NCBI GenBank assembly: GCA_964397565.1
Contig: CAYNJC010000019.1
Location: forward strand, 1 to 64,000
Length of the DNA stretch: 64,000 nucleotides
Source of the DNA: JAPLST01 sp964397565
GTDB taxonomy: Bacteria; Auribacterota; UBA3054; JAPLST01
Reading direction: 5' to 3'
In this document: positions 26,332-35,171 of the stretch, piece by piece
How the letters are laid out: each line of letters starts with the position of its first letter
How positions within the stretch are numbered: the first letter of the stretch is position 1
Program-made: the position numbers and the translations under genes
Notes under the pieces: model-generated
Told to the model about the DNA's origin: nothing
The model's input: the letters and a program-made list of their open reading frames with translations, nothing else
Database searches by the model: none

Positions 26332-26489
26332 TACATCCTCCGTCGGGGTGAGCCATCGTGCATGGTCTCGACTATAGCAAAGGGGTGGCGGCTTGTCAAG
26401 ATTTCTGACCGCAGCCACCGTTTTTTGCAGTGACAGAGTGTCCATTTGAATACAATTTCAACAGTGTGGAACTAATTATTGCGCGCCCC

Positions 26490-26518
26490 TTGCATTTTGC
26501 GCAGGAATATGCTACAGT
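26490..26518 (+). promoter_or_regulatory. Probable promoter of the pil operon
   Basis: TTGCAT, a 17-base spacer and TACAGT, 59 bases before pilM. Both hexamers keep four of six consensus bases. Confidence 0.5.
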
Positions 26519-26577
26519 ATGTCGTGTTTGTGGTTTCCGGCGTGGAGGCGGCATAGCCTCTGCCCTTTTGATGCTGC

Positions 26578-27648
26578 ATGTTAGGGTTGTGGAAAAAAAA
26601 GCGTGGGAACACGCTGACCGTTGATGTGGGTTCATCTGCCCTTAAATTTTTAGTGACGTCCGGTTCCTATCCGGACAATTTTGCGGTGCTCGATTTTCGT
26701 GTGGTGCATACCAGTGCGGTCGGCAGGCAGCTGAGCGCCGGCGATCTGAGCGCCGTCTTACGGCATACCCTCACCCAATTGAACATCACCACGCCGGATG
26801 TGCGCACGGTCATTTCCGGCCGTCAGGTTGTGGTGCGGATCGTCGAGTTGCCGCGCACCTCGCGCGAGGAATTGCACAAATCAGTGGCCTTTCAATTATC
26901 CCGCTATGTCCCGCTGAACCCTGAAGAATCCGTGTTTGACTGTGTCCCCCTGGCGCAAGCGCCGGCGCGCGACGGCTGGCAGAAATGCATGATTGTGGCG
27001 TCGCGGCGGACCGTCATCGACGCGGTCAACGAATTGTTTCGTTCGGTGAACATGGTGGCTTTGATCCTGGATGTCGAGCCGATTTGCGTGATCAACGCAT
27101 TTCTGGCGGCGGTGGATGACTATGATCGGGAGCAGGGCATTGCGCGTATCGAGAACGGTGGGATCGGCTTGGTGCACATGGGCTCGGCGCACACGGATGT
27201 GTGCATCCTGCGCGGGCGTGAGCCGGTCGCCTGCCGCAGTCTTGACTTGGGCGAGATGGATGTGATCAAGGACTATGCGACCCAGCAGCGGCTCGAGTAT
27301 CCCGAGGCGCTGGCGGCGTACCAGCACGCCGGTGAAATGACGGCTGAAGTGCAGACGGCCTACCTTCGCTGCCTGGGGCGGATTTTGACGGAAGTCAAGA
27401 CTTCGTTTGACTACTGCAAACGCGAATTTGATTTCAGCTGCGAACGCCTGTATCTGACGGGCGGCATGGCGGATAAGGTTGGCGCGGCGGCCTTGGCGCA
27501 AGAACAGTATGGCGTGCCGGCCTTTCGTTTCGATCCGTCTGTCAGAGTCGGCTTGGACGCGCTCGATCAACGCATTGGCGAGTTCCGCGCGGTGATGGGC
27601 GCATTCACTCCGGCGCTGGGCGTGGCCATGCGCGCCTTTGGATTGTGA
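26578..27648 (+). CDS. pilM: Type IV pilus assembly protein PilM
   Basis: A 356-aa actin-like cytoplasmic ATPase of the pilus inner-membrane platform. It starts with VDVGSSALKFLVT (phosphate-1 loop), carries LPRTSREELHKSVAFQLSRY, the stretch typical of PilM, and ends with a LTGGMADKVGAAALAQ adenosine motif. It is first in the order pilM-N-O-P-Q-T; the next start is four bases after its stop, which fits PilM docking on PilN. No obvious Shine-Dalgarno site. Confidence 0.9.
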   Translation: MLGLWKKKRGNTLTVDVGSSALKFLVTSGSYPDNFAVLDFRVVHTSAVGRQLSAGDLSAVLRHTLTQLNITTPDVRTVISGRQVVVRIVELPRTSREELHKSVAFQLSRYVPLNPEESVFDCVPLAQAPARDGWQKCMIVASRRTVIDAVNELFRSVNMVALILDVEPICVINAFLAAVDDYDREQGIARIENGGIGLVHMGSAHTDVCILRGREPVACRSLDLGEMDVIKDYATQQRLEYPEALAAYQHAGEMTAEVQTAYLRCLGRILTEVKTSFDYCKREFDFSCERLYLTGGMADKVGAAALAQEQYGVPAFRFDPSVRVGLDALDQRIGEFRAVMGAFTPALGVAMRAFGL

Positions 27649-27652
27649 GCCA

Positions 27653-28234
27653 ATGCATCCCTTGATCGAAATCAATCTCTCGGAAGAATTCGAGCGCCTG
27701 CGCAAGAAAGCCATGCCGCGCAAACAACTGCCGGCGGCGCTGGGCATTGCGATTGCCGTGACGATCGCTTCCATGGCGATTTTCTACACCTTTGTGTATA
27801 TTCAGACCAGCCAATTGAGCCGGGCCAAGCTGCAACTGGCGGCGTTGTCGAAACCACTCAGCGACGCGATTGCCTATCAAGCTCAGTATGACAGTTTGCG
27901 GGCGCGCGCCAGCGCGCTCGACGCCTGGCACGCGGCCCGGGTAGTTTGGGCTGCGCGCTGGCTGCAACTGGCGCAATTGACGCCGGAATTTGTGTACCTG
28001 ACCGAAGTGCTGATCACGCCCGTGGATGCGCAGGCCAACAGTCAACGGTTGTTGTTGACCGGCAAGGCGTTCGGCGCGGCGGGCGAAAGCGATGTGCTCC
28101 GCTTTCTGGACAATCTCAAGCACGCAGCCCAGTTCACGAATTGTTTCAACAGTATCACGCTGGCCTCGGTTACCTCGGAAGGCTCCGAAAAAGTGTTCAC
28201 CTTGGAACTGCAACGGAGTGACGCGGCGCCATGA
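27653..28234 (+). CDS. pilN: Type IV pilus protein PilN-like
   Basis: A 193-aa bitopic protein. The short cytoplasmic start MHPLIEINL is the PilM-binding INLLP-like motif (here INLSEE). One membrane helix (about residues 28-50), a coiled-coil stretch and a periplasmic ferredoxin-like domain follow. The ATG at 27653 is chosen over a TTG at 27638 that overlaps pilM. The family is divergent in sequence, so position in the operon carries much of the call. Confidence 0.8.
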   Translation: MHPLIEINLSEEFERLRKKAMPRKQLPAALGIAIAVTIASMAIFYTFVYIQTSQLSRAKLQLAALSKPLSDAIAYQAQYDSLRARASALDAWHAARVVWAARWLQLAQLTPEFVYLTEVLITPVDAQANSQRLLLTGKAFGAAGESDVLRFLDNLKHAAQFTNCFNSITLASVTSEGSEKVFTLELQRSDAAP

Positions 28235-28785
28235 TGACGCGCGAACAAATCGAGCAGGTAACCCTGATGGTGTTGGCCGCGGCGGTCTTGCTGGCGATCT
28301 CATTCTATGCGATTATCAAGCCGCAATGGTCACGCTTGCAGCAGGTCACCACGGAAGCGCAGCAGGTCAAGACGGACTTGGCGGCGGCGCGCGCGCAAGT
28401 GGACTTGCTGCCGCACCTGAAGCAACAATGCCGCAGCAGCGACGAGGCGGTGACGTGCCAGGAACGCCTGTTTGTTGGTGACGGCAAATTCGACACCTAC
28501 TTGGGGATTATCAAACGCTGTGCCGACGTGGTCGGCATGTCGCTCGGCACCGTGCAGCTGCGCCGCGACGTGAACGTGCCGCGCGGCCCGGCCTTTCTCG
28601 AACGCTGGATCACCATCGACACCGTGGCGGCGTATCACACGATTGGCGCGTGGATCGCCATGATGGAGCAGGATATGCCGTTTGTCCGGGTGGTGAGCGT
28701 CACGGTGCGCAGCGGTGATGAACCGTCCGGGAAACATCCGGCCACCCTGACGGTGGCATTCCTGACCAAGAGCGCGAAACCATGA
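28231..28785 (+). CDS. pilO: Type IV pilus protein PilO-like
   Basis: A 184-aa protein with a membrane helix (residues 10-30), a coiled-coil of Gln/Ala-rich heptads (about 34-62) and a periplasmic domain. Its start overlaps pilN by four bases (ATGA), and its stop overlaps the next gene. It would pair with PilN in the alignment complex. It also has two cysteines (in KQQCRSSDEAVTCQE) that could form a disulfide. Confidence 0.78.
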   Translation: MMTREQIEQVTLMVLAAAVLLAISFYAIIKPQWSRLQQVTTEAQQVKTDLAAARAQVDLLPHLKQQCRSSDEAVTCQERLFVGDGKFDTYLGIIKRCADVVGMSLGTVQLRRDVNVPRGPAFLERWITIDTVAAYHTIGAWIAMMEQDMPFVRVVSVTVRSGDEPSGKHPATLTVAFLTKSAKP

Positions 28786-29255
28786 AACGCGTGGCGATCG
28801 CTATGGCTTTGCTCAGTGTGGCGCTGGTACGCGGTGCGGCGGCGACAAGTGACGCGCAGGTCGTCCACGCGCTGGTACGCGACGCGGAGGCGACGAATGA
28901 CGCGCAGGCCGTCCAGTCATTGTACGATGCCACCGGTGTGCGCGACCCGCTGGTCAAGCCGCTCAACGTGCCGATCAGAGAGACCGGCAGTCTACAGGTA
29001 GCGACGCTACAGACGCGCCAGAGCCGGCGGGCGGAAATCGAGCGCCTGCTGGCCACCTGCCGGATTGAAGGCGTGGTCGTGTCGGCGGCACTGCGGATGG
29101 CAGTGATTAATGACCGCTTGTTGGGCGAGGGCGACCGATTGGCACCGGATGTGGCCGTGCGCATTGCGCGGATCAGCGTCGACAGGATTGTCTTCGCACT
29201 GGATAAAGATACCTATGACTATAAGCTCAGTCCACCGCCGGAGACACCGCGATGA
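28782..29255 (+). CDS. pilP: Type IV pilus PilP-like protein
   Basis: A 157-aa exported protein (signal peptide residues 1-20) in the position of pilP between pilO and pilQ. The C-terminal half, with RIEGVVVSAALRMAVINDRL and LGEGDRLAPDVAVRIARIS, fits the PilP/GspC homology region that binds the secretin. The N-terminal half carries a 16-residue tandem duplication (see the repeat at 28821). There is no lipobox cysteine, unlike many PilP proteins. Confidence 0.7.
   Translation: MKRVAIAMALLSVALVRGAAATSDAQVVHALVRDAEATNDAQAVQSLYDATGVRDPLVKPLNVPIRETGSLQVATLQTRQSRRAEIERLLATCRIEGVVVSAALRMAVINDRLLGEGDRLAPDVAVRIARISVDRIVFALDKDTYDYKLSPPPETPR
28821..28916 (+). repeat. 48-bp tandem duplication inside the pilP-like gene
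   Basis: Two copies, 28821-28868 and 28869-28916, each beginning GCGCTGGTAC and adding 16 in-frame residues (LVRGAAATSDAQVVHA versus LVRDAEATNDAQAVQS). The copies have diverged at several positions, so the duplication is not brand-new. Confidence 0.8.
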
Positions 29256-30970
29256 ACGTGTGCCGTCGCTCTATCAGCAGTGCCGTTGCGCATCAAGCCA
29301 TGCGCGCAGGCTGGCATGGCGGACTGGCCGTCCTGCTGCTGCTTGCGCCGCTGGCGCAGGCGGAGTCATCCTTGGACCGCGCGCGCGAACGGAGCCAAGA
29401 CAACAATGCGGCGCTGAACGACGATGATACGGCCGTACCGCAACGCACGCCCAGCATGCCCGGCGTCAGCATGGCAACTCGTATTGATTTCACGCTCGAG
29501 CAAGAGCGCACGATGCCCGTCGCACAGCGGATCGCCATTGAACAGGCGACCAATGACACGGCGCTTATTTCGCTGAATTACAAGAACGGCGACCTGCAGA
29601 ACATTTTGCGCTTGATCGCGCGCGTCAGTGGCGTCAATCTCGTGGCCGGCCCGGACGTGCGCGGGACCGTCACAATCGAACTGCACGATGTCTATTGGGA
29701 GCAGGCCTTGAACCTGGTCCTGAGCGCCAACGGCTATACCTACGTGCGCGATGGCAACATCCTGCGCGTGGTCAGCGCCGACCAAGTGGAAAAGGAACCC
29801 CTCGCGATCGTTATCATTCCGATCAACTATGCCAAGGCAGCCGAGCTGCTGCCGGTGCTGACGCCCTTGCTGACGGCGTCGCGCGGCAAAATTGAAAGTG
29901 ACGAGCGCGTCAACGCGCTGATCATCACCGACATTCCCGCCAAGCTCGGGCAGCTCGAAAAAGTGGTCCAACGCCTGGACCAGCCCACGCCGCAAGTCCT
30001 GATCGAAGCAAAATTCATTGAGATCGCGGTGGGTGATGTGGACAGCGAGGGCGTCGACTGGAGCAATCTCGGCGACTATGGCGTCGTCCTGCATGACATG
30101 CTGTATACCTTTGACCGCCAAGTGGAGATGGCGCGCAGCGGCGCCAATGAAGGCGACTTTCATGAGTTCCCGATCCCGAGTGGCTTGCCGGCCAACAAGG
30201 CGCGCACGTACGCCATCAACCAGACGCAGGCAACCACCTATCAGCTTGAACCCGACCAATTCCGCCTGGCGTTCAGCATGCTGCTCAACAATTCCCGCGC
30301 AAAATTGATCAGCAACCCCAAGATTCAGACCCTGGACAACAAGCGCGCCACCATTCGCGTCGCGGAAACGCGCTACAAACCAAAATTCACGTTCAACAAA
30401 GAAACCGGCTCCTACGAAATTAATGATCTTGAGGATATCTATGTCGGCATTACCCTGGAAGTGACACCGCACGTCAACTACAATGGCGATGTGACCTTGG
30501 ACATCATTCCCGAAGTCAGCGACTTGACCGGCAATCAGATCATTCAGGGCGTCGAAGTGCCGATTACCAATATTCGCCGGATCGAGACGCGCGTCTCGCT
30601 GCGCGATAGATACACGGTCGCGGTCGGCGGCATTGTTAAGGACAATTGGGTGACGACCAAACGCTCGGTCCCGTACTTGTGCGACATGCCCTATCTTGGT
30701 CCCTATTTATTTACCTGGGAAACCAAGGAATTGCGGACCGTTAACCTGGTCATTTTCTTGACGCCGACAATTTTGCGGACGGCCAATACCGACCCGCGTT
30801 GGCAGCCGCAATTGGAACAAATGCATGTCGACCGTGTGGGCGAATGGCATGATGTCATTACTAATACGCCGAGCCTGGCGTTGTTGCGCATGCGTGAGCA
30901 GCTCTTGATTACCGCGGCCACCAACCAGATCGGCGGCTTTGAGGTAAAGACCAAACCGCGCACACCCTAA
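29252..30970 (+). CDS. pilQ: Type IV pilus secretin PilQ
   Basis: A 572-aa outer-membrane secretin. The signal peptide lies within residues 1-38 (AQAES). The first N-domain is ISLNYKNGDLQNILRLIARV with VRGTVTIEL; further secretin N-domains follow (LPVLTPLLTASRGKIESDER). The C-terminal secretin domain includes AKLISNPKIQTLDNKRATI and VPYLCDMPYLGPYLF, the conserved end of the gate region. The length is shorter than Proteobacterial PilQ because AMIN domains are missing. It overlaps pilP by four bases. Confidence 0.92.
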   Translation: MNVCRRSISSAVAHQAMRAGWHGGLAVLLLLAPLAQAESSLDRARERSQDNNAALNDDDTAVPQRTPSMPGVSMATRIDFTLEQERTMPVAQRIAIEQATNDTALISLNYKNGDLQNILRLIARVSGVNLVAGPDVRGTVTIELHDVYWEQALNLVLSANGYTYVRDGNILRVVSADQVEKEPLAIVIIPINYAKAAELLPVLTPLLTASRGKIESDERVNALIITDIPAKLGQLEKVVQRLDQPTPQVLIEAKFIEIAVGDVDSEGVDWSNLGDYGVVLHDMLYTFDRQVEMARSGANEGDFHEFPIPSGLPANKARTYAINQTQATTYQLEPDQFRLAFSMLLNNSRAKLISNPKIQTLDNKRATIRVAETRYKPKFTFNKETGSYEINDLEDIYVGITLEVTPHVNYNGDVTLDIIPEVSDLTGNQIIQGVEVPITNIRRIETRVSLRDRYTVAVGGIVKDNWVTTKRSVPYLCDMPYLGPYLFTWETKELRTVNLVIFLTPTILRTANTDPRWQPQLEQMHVDRVGEWHDVITNTPSLALLRMREQLLITAATNQIGGFEVKTKPRTP

Positions 30971-30990
30971 CCCATGGCCGCGCAAGACCC

Positions 30991-32073
30991 ATGCTGACAA
31001 CCCTTGAAATATTGTCTGCCGCCGTGACGCGGGAGGCCTCCGATGTGCACATGGCCGTCGGCTGCCCGCCGATCCTGCGCGTGCACGGCCGGCTGGTGCC
31101 TTTGGGTGACATCGCCCTGACGGCCGAGGATGCGCTGCGCTTCCTGCGCGAGATCACCCCGGCCAGGCACTTGGACTTCTTCATGACGCGTGGCGGCTCG
31201 GATTTCTCCTATGCGTTTCAGGCACAGCACCTGTTTCGGGTCAGCATTTTCAAACAGCGCGGCATGGCCAGCGTGGTTATGCGCTTGATCCCCAGCACGA
31301 TCCGCCCACTGGCCGAGATCGGCTTGGGCGACCACGTGCGGGAATTGCTCAACAAACCGCGCGGACTGGTGCTGGTCACCGGGCCGACTGGCTCCGGCAA
31401 ATCAACCACCCTGGTCGCCATGGTTGATTGCATCAACCGCGAACGCGACTGCAATATCATCACGATTGAAGACCCGATCGAGTACCGTCACACGCACAAC
31501 AAATCGATTGTCGTGCAGCGTGAAGTGGGCGACGACGTGCCCAGTTTTGAGGAAGCGCTGGTGCGCGCGCTGCGTCAGGATCCGGATGTCATTCTGGTCG
31601 GCGAAATGCGCAACCTCAAAACCATCGAGGCCGCCGTGCGCGCCGCCGAAACCGGCCACCTTGTCTTTAGTACCTTGCACACCACCAGCGCAGCCCGCAC
31701 GGTTGACCGGATCGTCGATGTGTTTCCCGCCAACCATCGTGATGAAATCCGCACCCAGTTGGCCGGCACGCTGCTGGCGGTCATCTCGCAACAGTTATTG
31801 CCACGCATTGGCGGCGGGCGGGTGGCGGCCTTCGAAATCATGTTCAACACGACCTCCATTGCCGCGTACATTCGCGACAACAAAACGTACCGGATCACGT
31901 CTGACCTGCAGACCGGCGCGAAATTTGGCATGTGCGCCATGGACATGGCGCTCATGACGTTGTACACCGAAAATCAGATTGCCTACAACGATATGGTCGC
32001 GGCCTGCTATGATCGCGATTCGTTGCAGAAAATGTTGGATAGCTACGCCGCGACGCAGCCCAAGCACCGCTAG
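30991..32073 (+). CDS. pilT: Twitching motility ATPase PilT-like
   Basis: A 360-aa retraction-type ATPase. Walker A is GPTGSGKST (about residue 130), the Asp box is IITIEDPIEY, Walker B is DPDVILVGEMR, and the His box is TGHLVFSTLHT. The motif AIRNLIREG of PilT is replaced by IRDNKTYRI. It sits 20 bases after pilQ, closing the operon, and its last four bases overlap the convergent MGMT-like gene. No PilB, PilC or pilin gene is in the window. Confidence 0.88.
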   Translation: MLTTLEILSAAVTREASDVHMAVGCPPILRVHGRLVPLGDIALTAEDALRFLREITPARHLDFFMTRGGSDFSYAFQAQHLFRVSIFKQRGMASVVMRLIPSTIRPLAEIGLGDHVRELLNKPRGLVLVTGPTGSGKSTTLVAMVDCINRERDCNIITIEDPIEYRHTHNKSIVVQREVGDDVPSFEEALVRALRQDPDVILVGEMRNLKTIEAAVRAAETGHLVFSTLHTTSAARTVDRIVDVFPANHRDEIRTQLAGTLLAVISQQLLPRIGGGRVAAFEIMFNTTSIAAYIRDNKTYRITSDLQTGAKFGMCAMDMALMTLYTENQIAYNDMVAACYDRDSLQKMLDSYAATQPKHR

Positions 32074-32408
32074 GCAAAGTCAAACAACCGGGTGGCGTCG
32101 GCCAGCCGGCCGGCACGAAAGAGGACGCCCTCAGCGCGCAAACATGCACGTTTGCGGCGCACGGCCGCGCCGCAGGTCTGCCCGCCAAAACCACCCAGCC
32201 GCAAATCCGTGGCAATAACACGATGACAGGGCACCCGCGGTGCGTAACGATTGCGCCGCAAGGCCTGCCCAACCGCGCGCGCCGAGCCGCAACCAATGTG
32301 GCGCGCAAGACGCGCATAGGTCGTCACCATGCCGCGCGGGATTTCTTGCGCGGCAGTATACACCCGGCGCTGAAACGGCGTCGTGTCTGTGTCGTAGACC
32401 ACGGGCAT
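32070..32408 (-). CDS. Methylated-DNA-protein cysteine methyltransferase-like (MGMT/Ogt)
   Basis: A 112-aa protein equal to the C-terminal DNA-binding domain of O6-alkylguanine-DNA methyltransferases. The active-site sequence PCHRVI is present with its cysteine, so it should be a real alkyl acceptor and not an alkyltransferase-like protein, where the Cys is usually replaced. The helix-turn-helix with the Arg finger is seen in SARAVGQALRRN. The Ada/Ogt N-terminal domain is missing. It is last in the minus-strand salvage gene group. Confidence 0.85.
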   Translation of the reverse strand: MPVVYDTDTTPFQRRVYTAAQEIPRGMVTTYARLARHIGCGSARAVGQALRRNRYAPRVPCHRVIATDLRLGGFGGQTCGAAVRRKRACLRAEGVLFRAGRLADATRLFDFA

Positions 32409-32480
32409 ACAATTTACAGATTGCACATTACAACTTGCAGTCTAACGTGAAACTTTTCAACATTCACCTTTTCCACTGCC

Positions 32481-32840
32481 TCAGGTGCAGCTCAGCATCG
32501 TGCCGGACCAGGCCCAATCAGCGGCGGACGAACCCGCGAAATGGATGTACAGCCGATCAGGGCTGACGCCGACTTCTTCTTGCATGAGCTTGGCAATGCC
32601 TTTGACAATCTTCTCTTTGACCTCGGCCGCAAAGGCGCCGACATACTTGATCTCAATATACGCGGTGCGCGGGTCGCTGGCGCCTTGAAAGAACAACAAG
32701 GTGCCCGGATGAAGGGCAATCATCAACCACTCTTCGGGTTTGCCGGCAATGTCGTTCATGACCCGCGCGGCTTCGGACTTGATGCGCACTTCGTGCTGGG
32801 TCGTTAAGGTAACATTCGTGGTGATGCTAATAAACGGCAT
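32481..32840 (-). CDS. MIF-like tautomerase
   Basis: A 119-aa protein of the macrophage migration inhibitory factor/phenylpyruvate tautomerase superfamily. It starts MPFISITTNV, putting the catalytic Pro directly after Met. It keeps the strand YIEIKYVGAF and the end DRLYIHFAGSSAADWAWSG, where MIF has the x-W-x-G-x-T-F close. The start at 32840 follows AGGAGCACCC. It lies eight bases after the punA stop, so the two are co-transcribed. Confidence 0.85.
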   Translation of the reverse strand: MPFISITTNVTLTTQHEVRIKSEAARVMNDIAGKPEEWLMIALHPGTLLFFQGASDPRTAYIEIKYVGAFAAEVKEKIVKGIAKLMQEEVGVSPDRLYIHFAGSSAADWAWSGTMLSCT

Positions 32841-32848
32841 GGGTGCTC

Positions 32849-33679
32849 CTAGTGCAGCAGTGAAGAACAATGATATAAACAGTCGGTCAGTACGGCCGTT
32901 AGACGCGCATTGGCGTGTTGCGCACAGGCAACAACGTCGGCATGCGACAACGCCTGCGGCGCCACGCCTGCAGCTTGATTGGTGATGACACTGATCCCGC
33001 CGACGCGCACACCGAGATGTCGCGCGGCCATCGTTTCTTGCACGGTTGACATGCCGACGGCATCGGCGCCCAGCGTGCGTAACATGCGGATTTCGGCCGG
33101 CGTTTCATAGGCCGGGCCGGGCAGGCCGGCATACACGCCTTGCTGCAGACCAACGCCGACGCGGTGCGCGGATGCCAGCGCGATGTCGCGCACGCACGGA
33201 TCGTAGAGCGTGGTCATGTCCGGGAAACGCGGACCGACGCGCTCGTCGTTCGGTCCGGTCAATGGATTGACGCCCTGCAGATTGAGCTGATCGGTAATCA
33301 GCATCAACTCGCCGGCGGTAAACGCCGCATTGACGCCGCCCGCCGCATTAGTGACGATCAACAAACGCATGCCGAGCTGCGCTAACACGCGCACCGGCCG
33401 GACTACATCATCCACGCTGTGCCCTTCATACAAATGCGCGCGGCCCTGCAAGATTGCCACGGCCACCGTGCCGACCCGCGCAAACACGAGACACCCGGCA
33501 TGCCCGGCGATGCTTGGCTGCGGGAAATACGGTATGGCCTGATAGGGCAGCGACAATGCCATCGGCACGGCGTCGACAAGGCCGCCCAAGCCCGAACCAA
33601 GGACCACGCCGATTTGGGGCGCAAACGGCATGCGCGGTTGAATGTACGCGACGGCTTCGGTGATCTTGACAGTGTTCAT
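32849..33679 (-). CDS. punA: Purine nucleoside phosphorylase
   Basis: A 276-aa trimeric-type PNP that splits (deoxy)inosine/guanosine with phosphate. Motifs are GVVLGSGLGG (phosphate-binding, residue 25), IAGHAGCLVFARVG (the Gly-His phosphate loop), TNAAGGVN, YAGLPGPAYETPAEIRML with the ribose-binding Tyr/Glu, VGMSTVQE and VITNQAAG with the purine-binding Asn. All are intact, so activity is expected. It is grouped with deoA, a nucleoside salvage pair, separated by a heptamer/palindrome repeat. Confidence 0.94.
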   Translation of the reverse strand: MNTVKITEAVAYIQPRMPFAPQIGVVLGSGLGGLVDAVPMALSLPYQAIPYFPQPSIAGHAGCLVFARVGTVAVAILQGRAHLYEGHSVDDVVRPVRVLAQLGMRLLIVTNAAGGVNAAFTAGELMLITDQLNLQGVNPLTGPNDERVGPRFPDMTTLYDPCVRDIALASAHRVGVGLQQGVYAGLPGPAYETPAEIRMLRTLGADAVGMSTVQETMAARHLGVRVGGISVITNQAAGVAPQALSHADVVACAQHANARLTAVLTDCLYHCSSLLH

Positions 33680-33682
33680 CAA

Positions 33683-33869
33683 GGGGTCAGGGTTCAGGGT
33701 TCAGGGCTGCTTGGAGCTGCTTGGAGTCCCGCCACAGGCGCGGATCCCGCCAACGGCGGGATTCAGGTTGCAGAAAAAATGATTTTGCTGCAAAACCATT
33801 TTGTACAAAAAGAATTGCGGCAATTCTTGTTGATAGCAACGATATTGGCTATTCATCCGGGGTCACTGT
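33683..33869. repeat. Composite repeat between punA and deoA
   Basis: AGGGTTC heptamers (about 33686-33706), two GCTTGGAG motifs, the CCCGCC...GGCGGG palindrome twice (about 33727-33763), then inverted versions of modules from 4963-5200: TTTTGTACAAAA (about 33800), GAATTGCGGCAATTC (33812-33826) and words equal to GAATAGC, CAATATC on the other strand (about 33838-33855). The order of modules differs from the 5-kb copy. Confidence 0.8.
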
Positions 33870-35171
33870 TCAACTGAGTTTCTCGAGCACCAAGGGTGAT
33901 GGCACGCAGGGCGCATCGCCGATCTGCATACATTCTACAAAATCCTGCGTGGAAATGCTGCTGCGGGTGTACAGCGTGGCCAGGACCGTGCCGGCGCTGA
34001 CCGTGTCGCCGACGTGCACGTGCAGTTGTAGCGCGATGGCGGGATCAATGACATCGGTTAGGGTGGCCCGGCCGGCGCCGAGTGCGCCGAGTAGACGTCC
34101 CAGGCGGGCGGTATCACAGTGCTGAAAAATGCCGCTGCGTGGCGCGCGCATCTCGTTCGGCACCGGTGCCGGCGCCAAACACGCCGGCAGGTTCGCGCAG
34201 GTTGCGGGGCTGACGCCTTGGGCGGTGATGATCTGCACGAAGCGCTCATAGGCGCTGCCGTCGCGCAGGTGCTTGTCCAGGGCGGTGCGTGCGGCGGCGG
34301 CGGTCATAGCAGGTTGCGCGGCGCGCAACATTTCCTCGGCCAACTGCAAGGTGACCGCCTGAAAGCGTGGTTCGACCGGTTCGCCGCGCAGCATGGTCAT
34401 CGCTTCGCGCGTCTCGACCGCATTACCCACCCAGGCGCCGAGCGGCTCGTTCATGTCGGTGATCAGCGCCACCGTGCGCATCCCCAGGCGCGTCGCGGCC
34501 TGCACCAGACTTTGCGCCAGGGCGTGCGCCTGCTCGCGTTCGCGCATGAAGGCGCCATTGCCCCATTTCACATCGAGCACCAGCGCGTCGAGATCCTCGG
34601 TGGCTTTCTTGCCAATGATGCTGGCGGTGATCAACGCAATCGACTCGATCGTGCCGGTCACGTCGCGCAGGGCGTACAGTTTGCGATCCAGCGGCGCAAT
34701 CGCATCAGTTTGAGCCATGAACACGCCGCCAAGTGTTTCAAGAATTTGCAGGTAACGTTCCGTGGGCAACTGCACGCTCATGCCCGGCATGGCCTCGAGT
34801 TTGTCGAGGGTGCCGCCGGTATGGCCAAGTCCGCGGCCGCTCATCATGGGCACGCACACGCCGGCGGCGGCCAGCAAGGGCAGCAGCACAAGGCTGGTCT
34901 TGTCGCCGACGCCACCAGTCGAATGTTTGTCCACTTTCGGCTGGGGAATGTGCTGCAAGTTCAAGCAGGCGCCGCTGTCGCGCACGGCTTCCGTCAAGCA
35001 GGCTGTCTCGTCGGTGCTGAGACCGCGCAGCCAGGCCGCCATCAGCCAGGCCGCCATTTGATAGTCGGGCACCTCGCCGCGGGTATAGGCTGTGAGAAAG
35101 TCGCGCATTTGCTTGAGATCATGCGCGTGGCCGTCGCGCTTGTGAATGATGTGTTGTACGTGGTGTGTCAT
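33870..35171 (-). CDS. deoA: Thymidine/pyrimidine-nucleoside phosphorylase
   Basis: A 433-aa enzyme of nucleoside catabolism (NP-II family). It starts with IIHKRDGHAHDLKQMRDFL; the signature DKHSTGGVGDKTSLVLLPL binds phosphate, and SGRGLGHTGGTLDKLEAMPG and KLYALRDVTGTIES follow. The C-terminal domain has the biotinyl-lipoyl-like fold near LQLHVHVGDTVSAGTVLATL. The length is normal. It overlaps the M14-like gene upstream by four bases, so the two are co-translated. Confidence 0.93.
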   Translation of the reverse strand: MTHHVQHIIHKRDGHAHDLKQMRDFLTAYTRGEVPDYQMAAWLMAAWLRGLSTDETACLTEAVRDSGACLNLQHIPQPKVDKHSTGGVGDKTSLVLLPLLAAAGVCVPMMSGRGLGHTGGTLDKLEAMPGMSVQLPTERYLQILETLGGVFMAQTDAIAPLDRKLYALRDVTGTIESIALITASIIGKKATEDLDALVLDVKWGNGAFMREREQAHALAQSLVQAATRLGMRTVALITDMNEPLGAWVGNAVETREAMTMLRGEPVEPRFQAVTLQLAEEMLRAAQPAMTAAAARTALDKHLRDGSAYERFVQIITAQGVSPATCANLPACLAPAPVPNEMRAPRSGIFQHCDTARLGRLLGALGAGRATLTDVIDPAIALQLHVHVGDTVSAGTVLATLYTRSSISTQDFVECMQIGDAPCVPSPLVLEKLS

